Program-made: the position numbers and the translations under genes
Notes under the pieces: generated by a model
What the model was told of the DNA's origin: nothing
What the model saw: the letters and a program-made list of their open reading frames with translations, nothing else
Database searches by the model: none
NCBI GenBank assembly: GCA_030432855.1
Contig: JAUILM010000236.1
Span: 1-8,128 of the forward strand
Direction of reading: 5' to 3'
From: Bacteroidia bacterium
Lineage (GTDB): Bacteria > Bacteroidota > Bacteroidia > Chitinophagales > Saprospiraceae
Length of the DNA stretch: 8,128 nt
Shown here: in pieces, positions 1 through 6,606 of the stretch
Layout of the letters: every line of letters starts with the position of its first letter
Numbering within the stretch: position 1 is the stretch's first letter

Positions 1-744
1 GTCAGCATTCCTTGCGGCAGCAGCAAACTCTTTGATGCTGACTTCAGCGGGTCCACTACCCGCTATATGTAATTCTAACGCTAGATCTTTGTCGGCCAAT
101 TCATCAAATAGGTCAATTACGAGATTGATGTTTTTGCCTTCGGCCAGCCTCCCGGCATATCCGATTTTCTGTAATGATTTTCGTCTATGTCGTTTTGCAA
201 GAAATTGCCTGGTTTCTAACCCATTCGATATAATCCTGGGCGAAACGGGGATGACATCATTGTGGAAAATGGCCGTATTGTATTCACTGACACCTACGAA
301 AGTCGTTCTGAACAATCGAGTGATCTGCCATATTGATTTAAAGATTAGCTTTTTCCAACTTGTGTTCCAATATAATGTCCCGTGAATGTGATATAGTGGA
401 TTTTTCACACCGGCCAGAAGCGTGAGAAGAAGTATAATGGGACCGCCATTCAAAATATGGAAGAAATCTGATTTGTGTTTCCGGCAGTACCGATAGTATT
501 CTTTATAACAGGTCACATTGTCAAAAGAACCAGTTGTGATTTTGATCTCATCTTCATTGAAGATCATATTCTCTTCTGGTCGTAAGCTGAAGACAGACAT
601 CTGGTATTCCGATAGATACTTCAGATAGTGCTTTACAGAGAGTTCGGCACCCCCTGGTCCGGCAGACCACATGATGTAGTGAATCCCTCCATGTCCCATA
701 TCGATAGGAATTGTGTTGCTAACTCTCACCGGTGTGGATATCAT
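1..744 (-). CDS. GT4-family glycosyltransferase, 3'-truncated by window edge
   Basis: Translating the minus strand from the ATG at 744 gives 248 residues with no stop before the window ends. It is probably a retaining GT-B glycosyltransferase that moves a sugar from a nucleotide donor onto the growing lipid-linked repeat at the inner face of the membrane. Residues 26-34 (WSAGPGGAE) match the N-terminal glycine-rich GAE loop of GT4 enzymes, and HG at 121-122 is also typical. SNGLETRQF (173-181) matches the family's NG-(V/L)-(D/E)-T-x-x-F linker. YAGRLAEGKN (196-205) opens the donor domain, with R199 and K204 in the places that usually contact the nucleotide phosphates; HIAGSGP (226-232) follows. 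GT4 proteins usually have 350-400 residues, so roughly the last third is missing, including the acidic EX7E region. The start overlaps the stop of the preceding gene (ATGA). Met16 at 699 is an alternative but has no ribosome binding site. The acceptor and sugar cannot be read. Confidence 0.9.
   Translation of the reverse strand, partial: MISTPVRVSNTIPIDMGHGGIHYIMWSAGPGGAELSVKHYLKYLSEYQMSVFSLRPEENMIFNEDEIKITTGSFDNVTCYKEYYRYCRKHKSDFFHILNGGPIILLLTLLAGVKNPLYHIHGTLYWNTSWKKLIFKSIWQITRLFRTTFVGVSEYNTAIFHNDVIPVSPRIISNGLETRQFLAKRHRRKSLQKIGYAGRLAEGKNINLVIDLFDELADKDLALELHIAGSGPAEVSIKEFAAAARNAD
741..744 (-). promoter_or_regulatory. ATGA stop/start overlap coupling wzy-like gene to GT4 gene
   Basis: On the minus strand the ATG of the glycosyltransferase (744-742) overlaps the TGA of the wzy-like gene (743-741). 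The sequence just upstream, CCAGAAAAAGT, is not a good Shine-Dalgarno site. Translation of the downstream gene therefore probably relies on ribosomes terminating on the upstream one. The overlap is seen directly; coupling is inferred. Confidence 0.7.
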
Positions 745-2183
745 ACTTTTTCTGGAATTGCGATGGTAGACGGACTATTCTCAATCGGTAAGTCCTCACG
801 GGCAAAAACAAGTGCCGCCATGGTGAAAAATACACCCTGGATAATACCGTTGCCAGGATTTTCAAAATAGAAGAAGAAGTGCTGCTCCGAAGTAGAATGT
901 ATGAGGAACCAGCCGGCGAAAAACACGACAAATACCAGTAAACTTTCTTTTCGCGTATCGCTCGTGGATATCGTTTGACTCTTATTGTAGAGGGATAGGC
1001 AAAAGAACACGAAGAAGGAATTAAGTAAAATATAGCCGATGATTCCGCTATGAAGCAATATGTTTTGATTCCCGACATGGAAATCTCCATGTTCGAAAAA
1101 ATGATTGGAGAACCCCCATCCCGTGATAGGTGATTCTTCCCATTGCTTCATGACTCTCGGACCCCGTTGACTTAGCCTTATCAGAGTACCATTTGCGGTG
1201 AGGTCTCCTTTAGCCAGTGCCTCCAGGGTAAGCATTCGTTTAAATGCATTATTCACCTGAGTTTGAATTACCGGAGTAGACAATACTCCTATGAAAAATA
1301 ATGCACCTACTCCAATGATGGAGGCTAGCTGCCTGGTACCTAACTTCTGTACAAAAATAAAGAAGCAAATAATGATAAAACTAAAACCAATCGTCCACCC
1401 TCTGGTGGCTGACAGAAATACGGAAGCGAAGTTGGCCGCTATAATAGCATACAAATATGTATTTCGAAATATTCCTTTTTGTCTGGCTAGATAGTATAGT
1501 GCACCAAACAAAGTGAGCAACAAAACCATCTGATTAAAAAGTCCCCGGTAAGTTCTTTCCTTGGTGACTTCAATCGCAAATTCATATTTTTCCTTTCCTC
1601 CTGAGAATTGCGCCGGAGTTTCTGACATCAATATGGTGAACAACTGAGTTCCCAGAATGACAAATGCCATAGGAAAGATATACCTGAAAATTCGGGCATA
1701 GTCTTGCTCCGATTTATATAGTCTCGGTATAGCATAAAATAAACCGAGAGGTGTAATCCACTTTAATAATCTGAATTGGACATTCATCCCCCCAGAAAGT
1801 CCTACTATGTAACCCTGAACGACCAAAAAGACGACGTAGAGCCCCAGTGCATATAGGAAGTTATTATAAAAGGCATTCGTTGCTGGCTGTTTTCCCAGTG
1901 CTTTTACCACAGCAAGTATGATATATAGCTGCCCCATCTCAATACCCGGCAGTCCGGGTAGAACCACCAGAGTAGCTTCGTATAATCCAAAGAAGCTTAA
2001 GAAACCATCGGAAATGATCAGAAAGAATACCAGCCAAAAGGCCTCATCTTTTGAGAAGAAATATGCAATGAGTGTAAGGATAAAGAACACAGCAGTCACA
2101 CTTGCCGATGCAAAGTACACAGCTATGACTGCCAGTAGTACCAGACCGTATAATCTAATCGATGCGGGAATTCGATTTAACAT
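741..2183 (-). CDS. O-antigen polymerase / O-antigen ligase-like membrane protein (Wzy-type)
   Basis: This 480-residue protein is strongly hydrophobic, with about ten or more membrane segments by eye (for example 11-43, 48-66, 108-128, 218-232, 243-259, 264-279, 286-302, 380-398, 414-429, 447-460). A large hydrophilic loop lies between about 303 and 378. SATRGW (258-263) supplies the conserved arginine (R261) of the Wzy/WaaL superfamily. The loop motif SPITGWGFSNHFF (351-363), followed by FHVGNQNILLHSGIIGY (368-384) with H369 and H378, is the usual signature of the O-antigen ligase-like domain (PF04932 type). The protein should act in the inner membrane on undecaprenyl-diphosphate-linked glycan at the periplasmic face. 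Its place beside a wzx-type flippase and glycosyltransferases favours a polymerase over a ligase, but the two share this fold and sequence alone does not separate them. It starts at the ATG at 2183, which shares one base with the previous stop. Confidence 0.85.
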   Translation of the reverse strand: MLNRIPASIRLYGLVLLAVIAVYFASASVTAVFFILTLIAYFFSKDEAFWLVFFLIISDGFLSFFGLYEATLVVLPGLPGIEMGQLYIILAVVKALGKQPATNAFYNNFLYALGLYVVFLVVQGYIVGLSGGMNVQFRLLKWITPLGLFYAIPRLYKSEQDYARIFRYIFPMAFVILGTQLFTILMSETPAQFSGGKEKYEFAIEVTKERTYRGLFNQMVLLLTLFGALYYLARQKGIFRNTYLYAIIAANFASVFLSATRGWTIGFSFIIICFFIFVQKLGTRQLASIIGVGALFFIGVLSTPVIQTQVNNAFKRMLTLEALAKGDLTANGTLIRLSQRGPRVMKQWEESPITGWGFSNHFFEHGDFHVGNQNILLHSGIIGYILLNSFFVFFCLSLYNKSQTISTSDTRKESLLVFVVFFAGWFLIHSTSEQHFFFYFENPGNGIIQGVFFTMAALVFAREDLPIENSPSTIAIPEKV

Positions 2184-2185
2184 TA
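2181..2185 (-). promoter_or_regulatory. TAATG stop/start junction
   Basis: The TAA stop of the CgeB-like gene (2185-2183) and the ATG of the wzy-like gene (2183-2181) share one base. No Shine-Dalgarno-like sequence lies in the roughly 20 nt upstream (the end of the preceding gene). Reinitiation or coupling is the likely mode of translation; this is inferred from the arrangement. Confidence 0.65.
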
Positions 2186-3253
2186 GTAGGCGAGTGCTGT
2201 GGGTTTAACTTTTAAATTAAGCGTGTTTGCTAAAAGATCGGCGTTGTTCTCGATGGAGAATCGTTCTTCCATGACTTTTGTAAGCCACGCTACTTTTTCC
2301 AGACGCTCATTCTCATGATTAAGGTAATATTGCACCACCTCCTTTGATTCATCAAAACATTTAACCGCGGGCACATTTTCGTTGCCGAATATTTCATCAA
2401 CACCTTGTTGCCACTCTAGTACAGGTAATGCTCCTGATGCCAGGGCCTCAATGAAGCGCCAATGAATGGCGTGTAGTAGTCCGGGATTGGCATCTACGGG
2501 TGCTATTTTAGTGGCATTATACATGTCGTTGATCTTCTCCACAGAAAAGTACTCAGTGCGCTCCCTATAGTGATCCTCCAGTTTTGGAAAATAATCAAAC
2601 CAACGCTTCCATGAATGGTCGCCGTGAAGATGGAGATCGAAATCGGTAAAGCTGTTCAGAAAACTGGCTTTTTTAAATCCCCAGCTTGTCTTGTAACACA
2701 TGCCAATATAGAGTACCTCCGATTTGTACTTATTGTAAAGATCTGCATCCAGTGGTTTTTTGAAATGCTGAGGAGGAAGGCTGGGATACATGAATTCCAG
2801 ATTTTTTAATCCCAGTTTGTGAAGTGCCTCAATCCAAAAGCTATCAGTAGTAAAGATTCCATCTGCATAAAACAGAAGGGGGAGGAAGTGCCGGTTAGTT
2901 GCAGTATAATAAGGGCAATCTCCCAGAAAGAATGCGATCTTCGATTTTTTCTTAAATCGACTTAGTGTCTCAGGACGTAAGTATCCGTTATTATAAACAA
3001 AAACTAAATCGGGTTGTATCGCGTCGTAAGCGACTTCATAATTTCGATTGATTTTATCCAGGTAGAATTTTTCCCATTTTGTACGATACTTGAAAGGGAA
3101 ACGAAACATCTGGCTACTAACTTTTTTATGCCATCCTTTTACATAGTCGCCGGGGTATACGATATGCGTTTCATATCCCAGATATTTCAACGTATCACTG
3201 GTCGTTTTTGAAAATCCTGAATATCCTTTGGGTAGTATTAATAATGCTTTCAT
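2183..3253 (-). CDS. CgeB-like GT-B glycosyltransferase
   Basis: The 356-residue soluble protein looks like a glycosyltransferase of the CgeB / Glyco_trans_1_2 kind. The N-terminal half has Rossmann-like strands: KALLILPKG (2-10), IQPDLVFVYNNG (79-90) and KIAFFLGDCPYY (105-116). The C-terminal half contains FSVEKINDMYNATKIAP (236-252) followed by HWRFIEALASGALPVLEW (264-281). This last motif corresponds to the (R)-x-(F/Y)-E-A-L-A-(S/C)-G-A donor-site helix of this family, with E269 as the expected nucleotide-sugar contact. The length is normal, and no signal peptide or membrane segment is seen. It probably adds one sugar of the repeat unit in the cytoplasm. The ATG at 3253 lies 19 nt after the previous stop and has a purine-rich AAGAAGAAAG (3270-3261) seven bases upstream, the best ribosome-binding candidate in the window. 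Donor and linkage are unknown; conservation outside the donor motif looks low. Confidence 0.8.
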   Translation of the reverse strand: MKALLILPKGYSGFSKTTSDTLKYLGYETHIVYPGDYVKGWHKKVSSQMFRFPFKYRTKWEKFYLDKINRNYEVAYDAIQPDLVFVYNNGYLRPETLSRFKKKSKIAFFLGDCPYYTATNRHFLPLLFYADGIFTTDSFWIEALHKLGLKNLEFMYPSLPPQHFKKPLDADLYNKYKSEVLYIGMCYKTSWGFKKASFLNSFTDFDLHLHGDHSWKRWFDYFPKLEDHYRERTEYFSVEKINDMYNATKIAPVDANPGLLHAIHWRFIEALASGALPVLEWQQGVDEIFGNENVPAVKCFDESKEVVQYYLNHENERLEKVAWLTKVMEERFSIENNADLLANTLNLKVKPTALAY

Positions 3254-3272
3254 TTAATTTCTTTCTTCTTGA

Positions 3273-4454
3273 TCATATGGAGTTTAGAACGGCATGGACA
3301 GATTCAATGACTCGGGTTTGCTCAGCATCAGTGAGAACGGGATAAATCGGTATCCTGAGTAGTCGGTTGAAAAATGACATGGATCCGGGAAACTGTTCAT
3401 CAGTTCCCAGGTGCTTATAGTATTCATTACGATGTAGTGGAGTATAATGCACATTGGCCATGATGCCCCGCTCACGTAGACGATCCATGATGAGGTACTT
3501 TTGACCAGGAGGCACAAGTATGCCAAACAAATGCCAGTTAGGTTCGGCGTTTTCAGTGACGCGAAGGAAATCAATCGCATCAATATCACCGAGTTCTCTT
3601 AGGTACCGGTGAGCGATTTCACGTCTACGGTTATTCATCTCGGTAAGTTTTCGAAGTTGAGTGACTCCCAGCGCACCATTTATATTGGACTGTACATAGC
3701 TACCTCCGATGTCCTTATATTCATAGAATCCTCGTGTGATATTATCGGTAAGGAATGAGTATTTGTCCGTTCCTTTTTCTCGCATAATTTTTACGGCAGC
3801 TGCCAGGTCATCATCATTGGTTACCAGAGCACCCCCTTCTCCAGTCGTCATGTTTTTTGTTCCATGGAATGAGAATGTGCTGGCATCTGCCTGATGGCCG
3901 GTATACTGACCTTTATATTTTGCTCCAATGGACTGAGCTGTGTCATGGACCAGATAGAGATTACTTTCTTTGGCAATCTCTTGAATCTGGTCCATTTCAG
4001 CTGGGTTTCCGGCGTAGTCTACGGCAACGACGGCTACAGTATTTGGATTAATGTATTTTCTAAGTTTGGTAGGATCGAGGTTCCCATTGTCTGGATTTAC
4101 ATCCGCTAATCGAACATTCAATTGATTGATTAGTGGGCCCAACGCCGTACTTGTGTATGTGAAGTTGGGAACTATTACTTCGGACCCTGGCTTAAACCTT
4201 TTAGCTCGAAATGCAAGATCAAGAGCTGATGTGCACGAATTCATAAAAAGCGCATGTCGAATGCCTAAAAACTCCTGAAGTTCCTTTTCAAATTGTCTAC
4301 AGGCAGGGCCATCGCCACTCACGAAAGTACTAGCCAGTGCATCTCTGACCGAGTCCATATCTTCCTGGGAGATCAGAGGTTTATGGATGAGTACGGGGTC
4401 CGAAACAGGTTTTGTCGGTACTTCCGGTTTTATTGTAGTAAACGTGTCAGACAT
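3273..4454 (-). CDS. DegT/DnrJ/EryC1/StrS PLP-dependent sugar aminotransferase, WecE-like
   Basis: This 393-residue fold-type I PLP enzyme should transfer an amino group from glutamate to the 4-keto carbon of a nucleotide-linked 6-deoxyhexose. MNSCTSALDLA (71-81) is the cofactor phosphate region. HDTAQSIGA (170-178) carries D171, which contacts the pyridine nitrogen. STFSFHGTKNMTTGEGGA (192-209) carries the Schiff-base lysine K200. Several segments recall E. coli WecE (dTDP-4-keto-6-deoxyglucose aminotransferase) more than perosamine synthase: SFHGTKN, MREKGTDKYSFL (224-235), KDIGGSYVQS (247-256) and VHYTPLH (335-341). The neighbours are gmd and an fcl-like gene, so GDP-4-keto-6-deoxymannose, giving GDP-perosamine, is a competing substrate. 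About 20 extra residues (1-20, rich in Pro, Thr and Lys) precede the usual family start; no later ATG or GTG would remove them without losing conserved sequence. The start lies 24 nt after the previous stop, with no ribosome binding site visible. Confidence 0.9.
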   Translation of the reverse strand: MSDTFTTIKPEVPTKPVSDPVLIHKPLISQEDMDSVRDALASTFVSGDGPACRQFEKELQEFLGIRHALFMNSCTSALDLAFRAKRFKPGSEVIVPNFTYTSTALGPLINQLNVRLADVNPDNGNLDPTKLRKYINPNTVAVVAVDYAGNPAEMDQIQEIAKESNLYLVHDTAQSIGAKYKGQYTGHQADASTFSFHGTKNMTTGEGGALVTNDDDLAAAVKIMREKGTDKYSFLTDNITRGFYEYKDIGGSYVQSNINGALGVTQLRKLTEMNNRRREIAHRYLRELGDIDAIDFLRVTENAEPNWHLFGILVPPGQKYLIMDRLRERGIMANVHYTPLHRNEYYKHLGTDEQFPGSMSFFNRLLRIPIYPVLTDAEQTRVIESVHAVLNSI

Positions 4455-4478
4455 TGTTACTTTTTTATAATGCTCTAT

Positions 4479-5420
4479 TTATACAGTTACCTCTTCACGT
4501 GAAGGGTAGGTTTCTTTATACCAATGAATGGTTTCTTCAATACCACTTTTGAAATCAATACTAGGTTTCCAGTTGAGCAGCTCTGGTCCTCGTTGTGCCA
4601 CCATGCATTTGTACGGTGCACCATCGGGCTTGGAAGTATCCAGTTCGATTTTACCAGAATAACCTACAAGGTCCTTGATGAGATGTGCCATATCGATTAC
4701 CGAGATACCTGCCTCTACACCAATATTTAGCATATCAACACCGGAGTCTACATGAAGGGCAGCAACGAGGGCACTGGCGGCGTCCCGCACATGCATCCAT
4801 TCTCGTACAGGTGTTCCTGTTCCCCAGACTACTACAGTAGGTTTCCCAGTTCTTTTAGCCTCCACAAATTTCATAATAAGTGCACCCAGTGCATGCGAGC
4901 GTTCTGCTTCGAAGTGATCACCAGGACCGTAGAGGTTAGGCAGAACCAAATTTGAACTCTCTAGTCCATATTCCTTATGACTTGCCCAGGCATTCATCCA
5001 TATTCCTTTCTTAGCAAAAGCGTACGCCTGTACGGTATCATGCATAGGACCATCCCAAATCTCATGTTCTTTAAAATGAGAGGCACTACCCGGATAAATG
5101 CAATTTGGAATCGGATTGATAATCTTTTTTGACCCAAACTCTCTGAGACACTTGAATAAATTGATATTCATCAACGTATTCTTTTCATAGAGTTCCACAG
5201 GATATTTGGATCCATATTGGATACCCCCTACGAATGCGGCACAGTTGATTACTATTTCTGGTCTGGTGCTTTCAAAGAAATCTCGTGTAGCTTGAAGATC
5301 CAGCAAATCCAGCCCCATGCTTTTTGAGGTCTGGATAGGTGTGATGGATTGTTCTTTTAATTTAGATACTACCTTACTTCCAAGAAAGCCCGTAGCACCG
5401 GTTACTAGTATATTCTTCAT
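4479..5420 (-). CDS. fcl: GDP-L-fucose synthase-like NAD(P)-dependent epimerase/reductase
   Basis: This 313-residue extended short-chain dehydrogenase is close in length to E. coli GDP-L-fucose synthase (321). VTGATGFLG (6-14) is the dinucleotide-binding GxxGxxG. YAFAK (133-137) gives catalytic Y133 and K137. C107 (in NCIYPG, 106-111) and H176 (RSHALGA, 174-180) match the Cys/His pair that catalyses C3/C5 epimerisation in the family. VVWGTGTPVREWMHVRD (197-213) and LDTSKPDGAPYK (260-271) are typical substrate-side motifs. The expected role is to epimerise and reduce the Gmd product, GDP-4-keto-6-deoxy-D-mannose, to GDP-L-fucose. The serine of the catalytic triad (S107 in E. coli, in GSSCIYP) is replaced by P105 here (codon CCA at 5108-5106), so reductase chemistry may be altered. 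The gene directly abuts gmd (TAAATG), which supports a shared pathway. A related deoxyhexose product cannot be excluded. Confidence 0.85.
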   Translation of the reverse strand: MKNILVTGATGFLGSKVVSKLKEQSITPIQTSKSMGLDLLDLQATRDFFESTRPEIVINCAAFVGGIQYGSKYPVELYEKNTLMNINLFKCLREFGSKKIINPIPNCIYPGSASHFKEHEIWDGPMHDTVQAYAFAKKGIWMNAWASHKEYGLESSNLVLPNLYGPGDHFEAERSHALGALIMKFVEAKRTGKPTVVVWGTGTPVREWMHVRDAASALVAALHVDSGVDMLNIGVEAGISVIDMAHLIKDLVGYSGKIELDTSKPDGAPYKCMVAQRGPELLNWKPSIDFKSGIEETIHWYKETYPSREEVTV

Positions 5421-5423
5421 TTA
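5418..5423 (-). promoter_or_regulatory. Abutting gmd stop and fcl start (TAAATG)
   Basis: The TAA that ends gmd (5423-5421) is followed at once by the ATG of the fcl-like gene (5420-5418), with no spacer. The upstream GAAGAAA (around 5437-5431) inside gmd is a weak purine-rich candidate ribosome site. Tight spacing suggests coupled synthesis of two enzymes of consecutive steps. Confidence 0.65.
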
Positions 5424-6575
5424 AGCGATTTCTTCAACGTTGCTAATTATTTCAAACCCATTGGTCTTAAGCAAATGATTGCGTTTCACTTCCACCAGGT
5501 CTGATTGAACCATCTCAGTGACCAAATCAGAGACGGTATGTTTTGCTTTCCAACCCAATTGATTTTTAGCTTTCGAAGGGTCTCCAATCAATAGGTCCAC
5601 TTCAGTGGGTCGATAGTAGAAAGGATCCACCTGCACAAGGGTCTGACCTACGTATAAATGGTCTGGTCGTACGCCGGTTTGCAGTAAGAACTGTACCTCG
5701 TCTATTTCTTCGATGTGTGCTTTTTCATTAGGACCCTCACCTTCAAAGGATAGGTGAATTCCTACCTCACGAAACGCCATGTCAACAAAGGATCGAACCG
5801 TTGTAGTTTTTCCTGTTGCAATTACATAATCCTCCGGTATATCTTGCTGAAGCATGAGGTACATGGCTTCTACATAATCTGCTGCGTGACCCCAATCCCG
5901 CTTCGCATTCAGATTTCCCAGTGACAGGGTTTTCTGAAAACCCAGTGATATATTAGCAACTGCCCGGGTGATTTTTCGGGTGACAAATGTTTCTCCTCTT
6001 ACCGGTGATTCGTGGTTAAATAGAATCCCATTACAAGCATACATGCCGTAAGCCTCCCTATAGTTTACAGTCATCCAATATGCATAGAGTTTTGCAGCTG
6101 CATAGGGACTCCTGGGATAGAAAGGTGTGGTTTCAGATTGGGGTACCTGCTGCACAAGTCCATATAATTCAGATGTTGATGCCTGATAAATCCTTGTCTT
6201 CTTGGTGAGTCCCAGGATTCTGACAGCTTCGAGGATTCTCAGTGTGCCCAGGCCGTCTACGTTACCAGTATATTCGGGTGTATCAAAGCTCACCTTGACA
6301 TGGGACATTGCCCCGAGATTATATATTTCATCGGGCTGAATTTCCTGTACGTAGTTGATGATATTGTTAGCGTCAGTGAGGTCACCGTAGAAGTAGTGAA
6401 ATCGACCATTTTCTTCCTGTCGATCATTGGCAAAAAGCGAATCGATTCGAGAGGTGTTGAAGGAGGAGCTTCGTCTTTTCATACCCCAGACTGTATAGCC
6501 TTTATCAAGGAGTAATTTTGCAAGGTATGCTCCATCCTGACCGGTGATACCGGTGACTAAAGCGACTTTTGACAT
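5421..6575 (-). CDS. gmd: GDP-mannose 4,6-dehydratase
   Basis: This enzyme removes water from GDP-D-mannose to give GDP-4-keto-6-deoxy-D-mannose, the branch point for GDP-L-fucose, GDP-D-rhamnose, GDP-perosamine and colitose. The 384-residue sequence is a textbook member. TGITGQDG (8-15) binds NADP. STSELYG (133-139) carries T134 and E136. [13 protein letters not shown] (155-167) carries Y158 and K162. [17 protein letters not shown] (186-202) and [11 protein letters not shown] (225-235) are near-invariant in Gmd. [18 protein letters not shown] (319-336) and LGWK (340-343) are the usual C-terminal signature. The segment from about 278 to 315 seems some eight residues longer than in E. coli Gmd as I recall it. 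The ATG at 6575 gives an N-terminus aligned with the family; it lies 31 nt after the flippase stop and has no clear ribosome binding site. It abuts the fcl-like gene downstream. Confidence 0.97.
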   Translation of the reverse strand: MSKVALVTGITGQDGAYLAKLLLDKGYTVWGMKRRSSSFNTSRIDSLFANDRQEENGRFHYFYGDLTDANNIINYVQEIQPDEIYNLGAMSHVKVSFDTPEYTGNVDGLGTLRILEAVRILGLTKKTRIYQASTSELYGLVQQVPQSETTPFYPRSPYAAAKLYAYWMTVNYREAYGMYACNGILFNHESPVRGETFVTRKITRAVANISLGFQKTLSLGNLNAKRDWGHAADYVEAMYLMLQQDIPEDYVIATGKTTTVRSFVDMAFREVGIHLSFEGEGPNEKAHIEEIDEVQFLLQTGVRPDHLYVGQTLVQVDPFYYRPTEVDLLIGDPSKAKNQLGWKAKHTVSDLVTEMVQSDLVEVKRNHLLKTNGFEIISNVEEIA

Positions 6576-6606
6576 CGAGATAAGTTTTGTGAATTTATGT
6601 ACGTAG

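Noticed and set aside
32..385. Plus-strand open frame of 117 codons
   Set aside because: It is antisense to the GT4 gene, whose minus-strand translation shows clear family motifs. The plus-strand protein has no recognisable features.
719..1090. Minus-strand open frame of 123 codons
   Set aside because: It lies in another frame inside the well-supported wzy-like gene and the start of the GT4 gene, both on the same strand. It has no recognisable motif and no ribosome binding site, so it is a shadow.
3857..4109. Overlapping plus-strand open frames opposite the aminotransferase
   Set aside because: They mirror the conserved PLP-lysine region of the minus-strand gene. Their length is expected by chance opposite a conserved gene.
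4461..4466. T6 run between the fcl-like and aminotransferase genes, and similar T6 runs at 5125-5130, 6980-6985 and 8090-8095, as phase-variation or terminator signals
   Set aside because: Six bases is too short to suggest slippage in an AT-leaning genome. None follows a GC-rich stem in the direction of transcription.
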